Below the pieces are notes generated by a model. The model searched no databases, was not told where the DNA came from, and was given only the letters and a program-made list of their open reading frames with translations. Both the position numbers and the translations under genes were made by a program. DNA of 16,339 bases from assembly GCF_938031315.1 (NCBI RefSeq), contig NZ_CALHHT010000049.1, forward strand, positions 1-16,339, written 5' to 3'. Origin of the DNA: an uncultured Campylobacter sp. (GTDB lineage Bacteria > Campylobacterota > Campylobacteria > Campylobacterales > Campylobacteraceae). How positions within the stretch are numbered: the first letter of the stretch is position 1; each line of letters begins with the position of its first letter. Of this stretch, positions 13,808 through 16,339 are shown in pieces.

Positions 13808-14135
13808 ATGAAAAAGACCTGCTACGATCTAAAAATTTACGATAACGGCATGATGCTAGGCGTGCTGCAAGAGGACATCGAGGCATTGTCGTTTTTCGAT
13901 TACCGGCAAAAGATGGGCTCCGCAGGGCATATACATTGACGAAAGCGGCAAAGAGCATAGGCTCGTCATCTGCACGACTGGGAGAAATTTTGCAGATTAT
14001 TCGCTCGCGAACAGGAGCTACTTAAGCGCGCCCCGGTCGGTAGCGAAAATGAGCGATCCGAGCCGTAGCGTATCTCGGTCGGTAGCGGAGAATAGCGGCG
14101 ATCCTGGCGCAGCGCAAGTAAATTTTAGCCGATAA
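13808..14135 (+). pseudogene. Frameshifted hypothetical gene remnant
   Basis: An ATG at 13808 opens a frame encoding MKKTCYDLKIYDNGMMLGVL and then QEDIEALSFFDYRQKMGS before stopping at 13937-13939. From about 13920 the next frame (codon starts such as 13929) takes over with IYIDESGKEHRLVICTTGRN, then FADYSLANRSYL, and stays open to TAA at 14133-14135. Removing one base between about 13915 and 13922 joins the two parts as ...KMGSQGIYIDESGKEH..., which reads naturally. I do not recognise the family. The tail after SYL is low quality and contains a direct repeat, CGGTCGGTAGCG twice, so the original C-terminus may be lost. It may be a real decayed gene or a one-base sequencing error. It ends 13 bp from the convergent DUF3137 gene. 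Confidence 0.6.
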
Positions 14136-14148
14136 ATAGCGGCGCGCA

Positions 14149-15135
14149 TTAATCAGCCAAAATCGCCGCCCCGCTTAAATCCGGGTTTAAATTTAACTCG
14201 TCTATGATAGATAAAAGCTCTGAAATTTCCTTTTTAATTTCAGTGGCATCCTCAAGGCTCGGCGGCGGCGAAAAGAGCGTTGTTTCAAACTTATTTTTCG
14301 CTCCGTTTAAAAATAGATAAAATTTATCGTCCATAAACGCCGCGCTCACCCCCATTTTCCCCGCGAATTTTTCCTTTAGCTCTCGCAGACGCTCCATAAA
14401 CGCGGGCGTCAAAAGATACCGCGCCTCTACTTTATCATCCGCAAAGGCCCTAAATTCTTTGCTAAAAAACAGGTCGTCCATCTGCTCTTTTTCGCCTATA
14501 AATTTAGTGTTTAGCGTGCGGCTTGCCACTATCGTTTGACCGCTAAATTTCTTGTAAAACTCGCAAACCAAGACCGAGCCGCTAAAGGCTTGGGCATTGC
14601 TATAGATTGTATAGAAAGCCGTAGCAACAAAAAGGACTGCGGCTATTTCCGGGGAGCAGCCGGTGCCGGCGACGATAGTTCCGCCCGGTATCCTTATTGC
14701 TTCGCTTAAGCTAAATTTGACGCCATTATAAATGCCGCTGATTTGATCTTCGGCGCGAAATTTATTTTGCGCATATATGCCGATCTTTTTAAATTCCTCA
14801 CGGCTAATCCCCGCCGACGGTTTATAACTAAAAGCTTGATTTATATCTGAAATAATGGTACGAATATAAACGTCTTTGTAAAATTCCTCGTAAACGCTTA
14901 ATGGTTCAATTACATTAGACCAAGTTGTCATCCATGAGACGATAAAAATTGGCGCATAAAGGAAAATAATAAATATTACGGCTAATTCACTTCTAAAAAT
15001 TTTTTCCGCTACGAAAATCCCGCTAAGCGGCAATATGGCTATAAAAAAGATCCCTAAAAACAGATACTTTGCAAATGCTAGCCGGCACTCTTTTTGCTTT
15101 TTCGCGGTTGCCTCTATTGCTTCGTTTATATTCAA
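14149..15135 (-). CDS. DUF3137 family membrane protein
   Basis: The 328 residues begin with a charged helix, then two membrane helices (about 23-44 and 51-72) and a cytoplasmic-type C-terminal domain. NKFRAEDQISGIYNGVKFSL (124-143), FSKEFRAFADDKVEARYLLT (224-243), then PAFMERLRELKEKF and KFYLFLNG match the DUF3137 family ('GkykGv.f..sE', 'F...F.vys.d..eaRyiLtp.fmeril.l'), whose function is unknown. A hydrophobic stretch at about 160-178 (CSPEIAAVLFVATAFYTIYS) interrupts the usual beta region and looks like an insertion. The start is TTG at 15135; there is no in-frame ATG nearby and an AAAAAGG-like site precedes it. It is followed convergently by the remnant gene and lies 141 bp downstream of another leftward membrane gene. 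Confidence 0.88.
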   Translation of the reverse strand: MNINEAIEATAKKQKECRLAFAKYLFLGIFFIAILPLSGIFVAEKIFRSELAVIFIIFLYAPIFIVSWMTTWSNVIEPLSVYEEFYKDVYIRTIISDINQAFSYKPSAGISREEFKKIGIYAQNKFRAEDQISGIYNGVKFSLSEAIRIPGGTIVAGTGCSPEIAAVLFVATAFYTIYSNAQAFSGSVLVCEFYKKFSGQTIVASRTLNTKFIGEKEQMDDLFFSKEFRAFADDKVEARYLLTPAFMERLRELKEKFAGKMGVSAAFMDDKFYLFLNGAKNKFETTLFSPPPSLEDATEIKKEISELLSIIDELNLNPDLSGAAILAD

Positions 15136-15276
15136 AATTTTACCTTTTTCTAAATTTGCGCGGCGGATTTCGCGCTCGGAGCGAATTTTAGCAAAATTTA
15201 TGTCGCAAAGATACGGCGACGCGAGTAAATTTTATTCGGCGGATTAAATTTATGAAATTTACGCCGCAGCGGCGAT

Positions 15277-15705
15277 CTACTCGGACGTGCGTTGATTCAG
15301 CCACGCTCTCAGATTGCCCGCGCCCTCTTTTAGCACCCCAAATCCTGCGGCGGCAATACAGACAAAATTAATTAGCGAGCCCCTCCCGCCGACGTTTAAA
15401 ATCCCAAAGCCTACAATCCACAGCGCCGCGCCGAAGCCAAGCGTGCACACGGCGGTCGCGATCCCCAGCTTGCGGCGCAAAGGGCTTGGTTTGCGCACCA
15501 CCTGAACTCGAGTGATCACGTAGCTGCCCGCATATCCTCCGCGGATGAAATATGCGCGCGCAGGCTCGCCCTCCTCTACGGGGATATCGTTAAACTCGCC
15601 GCGCAGCTTCACGCCGTCTATCTCGAAAAATACCCAAATTTTGCTATTTCCTCTCGCAGCGTGGACGCGGAGATTTCGAACCTCGCCCGTGATCTCATAT
15701 TCCAA
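15277..15705 (-). CDS. Small two-helix membrane protein with N-terminal beta domain
   Basis: This 142-residue protein starts at TTG 15705; GAGGAG (minus strand, 15711-15716) five bases upstream makes this start convincing. Residues 1-70 are rich in alternating beta-type sequence (YEITGEVRNLRVHAARGNSK, IWVFFEIDGVKLRGEF) and look like a small OB-like barrel. A basic hinge KPSPLRRKLG (72-81) and two membrane helices follow, at about 81-102 and 109-127. I do not recognise a family. The arrangement suggests the beta domain and both termini face the cytoplasm. It may be co-transcribed with the DUF3137 gene 141 bp downstream. Function unknown. Confidence 0.8.
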   Translation of the reverse strand: MEYEITGEVRNLRVHAARGNSKIWVFFEIDGVKLRGEFNDIPVEEGEPARAYFIRGGYAGSYVITRVQVVRKPSPLRRKLGIATAVCTLGFGAALWIVGFGILNVGGRGSLINFVCIAAAGFGVLKEGAGNLRAWLNQRTSE

Positions 15706-16092
15706 TTTGTCTCCTCAAACAGCTTCGCGCTTTGCTTCCGCGCTAAATTCCGCGCCGTAAAATTTTAAAATCAAAATTTATGCCTTGTTTGCAGCGCCGC
15801 CCATAAAATTTTAAAGTTGAACCTCTACAAGCCCTAAATTTAGAACTAAGCCTTAAAATTTTAGCGATAGCATTCCAAGTAAAATTCCGCACGCCGCAAA
15901 AGCTCACAAATCCGCCGCGGTAGTATCGCAGAAGCCGCCGCAAACGAATACCGCGCGACGAGTAAGTAGCGTAGATAGACGGTGCAAGGCGGATAGCGCA
16001 AAATAGACACCATATGACAGACGACGCACGGCAGGCAGTACAAAACAGGTGGCGCGCGAACAAGCAGCGCAAACAGGCAAACGCGTGCTGGG
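15706..16092. other. 387-bp spacer, AAATTTT-rich then GC-rich
   Basis: I see no convincing gene. Minus-strand open frames of 60 and 109 codons here have no ribosome-binding site and implausible composition. The left part has the second copy of the 27-bp dispersed repeat and several AAAATTTT words. The right part (about 15890-16080) is GC-rich with short reiterations of CAGG and GCGC words and may be decayed coding sequence. Confidence 0.45.
15745..15771. repeat. Dispersed 27-bp spacer repeat, copy 2
   Basis: It matches 11384-11410 with a single C/G difference; the exact 20-base core is at 15752-15771. It lies just upstream of the small membrane-protein gene. Confidence 0.7.
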
Positions 16093-16339
16093 CTACCGAC
16101 TGCCCTGCTTCTTTAAAATTTTCTCTTTTATAAACTCGTAGAACTCGCAGGATTTTTTATTGCCCGCGTCGCAGCCCTTTTTGACGTATTCGAGCCTTTT
16201 GTAAAATCCGCGCAGATCCCCGTCGCTTGCATATAAATAGCTTAAATTACTGCAGGCGTCATCATAGCCCAGCTCACAGGATTTGATGTAAAACTTTTCC
16301 GCATGGTCGCGATTTAACGGCGCACCGAGGCCATCATCA
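16093..16339 (-). CDS. Sel1-repeat protein with paired cysteines, C-terminal part (5' partial)
   Basis: On the minus strand a frame is open from the right window edge to TAG at 16093-16095, giving the last 81 residues. It contains Sel1-like repeat sequence: AEKFYIKSCELGYDDACSNL (16-35), then SYLYASDGDL, and a second unit LEYVKKGCDAGNKKSCEFYE (47-66). Each unit has two cysteines spaced C-x8-C or nearby, the arrangement of the Helicobacter cysteine-rich proteins (Hcp) and their Campylobacter relatives, where pairs form intra-repeat disulfides in secreted or periplasmic proteins. It ends in a basic tail, KEKILKKQGSR. The signal peptide, if any, lies outside the window. Sel1-repeat proteins serve in protein interactions; the exact role here cannot be told. 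Confidence 0.82.
   Translation of the reverse strand, partial: DDGLGAPLNRDHAEKFYIKSCELGYDDACSNLSYLYASDGDLRGFYKRLEYVKKGCDAGNKKSCEFYEFIKEKILKKQGSR

Noticed and set aside
13644..13958. Antisense open frame over the frameshifted remnant
   Set aside because: It reads against a better plus-strand coding pattern and through the repeat spacer.
15861..16043. 60-codon minus-strand open frame
   Set aside because: Hydrophobic by chance, no ribosome-binding site, overlaps the equally doubtful 109-codon frame.
15743..16072. 109-codon minus-strand open frame after the Sel1 gene
   Set aside because: Its translation is Arg- and Cys-rich noise over repeated spacer DNA including the 27-bp repeat; no start signals.

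Overview
The window looks like a chromosomal segment of a Campylobacter, probably one of the higher-GC oral species such as C. gracilis; the species is inference. The signs are a run of housekeeping genes in typical campylobacterial order, a HobA gene (found only in Campylobacterota), a FolP with the long N-terminal extension seen in this group, and spacers packed with AAATTTT-, GAATTC- and AATTCCGC-type words. No rRNA, tRNA, insertion sequence or CRISPR array was found.

Layout. The left edge (2-2109, + strand) holds two uncharacterised proteins: a 5'-truncated gene with a conserved GGATG-type C-terminal motif and a gene of the phage-associated 'GFDK.SFR' kind. The centre (2406-6370, - strand) is a tightly overlapped operon read nudH, lysC, hobA, holB, folP: mRNA 5'-end hydrolysis, entry to aspartate-family amino acids, control of replication initiation through DnaA, the replicative clamp loader and folate synthesis. 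Each stop codon overlaps the next start by 1-4 bases. Divergent from it is hemW (TTG start), followed by tatB.

The tatB reading frame does not end where TatB should. It runs through a low-complexity linker into a pyrroline-5-carboxylate reductase (ProC) that lacks the N-terminal glycine-rich nucleotide-binding segment. The expected tatC is absent from the window. Synteny breaks here, and what follows is accessory.

The right part (9631-16339) is a loose series of small genes, mostly separated by 140-390 bp spacers: a gene split in two by a frameshift at an A AAA AAG heptamer, a DUF1963/YwqG-like protein, a SUKH (SMI1/KNR4) protein, a DUF4299-like protein, a frameshifted remnant, a DUF3137 membrane protein, a small two-helix membrane protein and the C-terminal end of a cysteine-paired Sel1-repeat protein. 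SUKH and YwqG-like proteins are known as immunity proteins of polymorphic toxins, and no toxin gene is visible, so this may be a bank of orphan immunity genes (inference). Two of these genes carry near-identical promoter modules and two share the same 16-base ribosome-binding/start sequence, while the spacers share dispersed repeats.

The points most worth a second look are the TatB-ProC fusion, the split gene with its dnaX-type slippery heptamer, the 16-bp perfect inverted repeat at 9205-9267, and the dispersed spacer repeats with their dense RAATTY sites.
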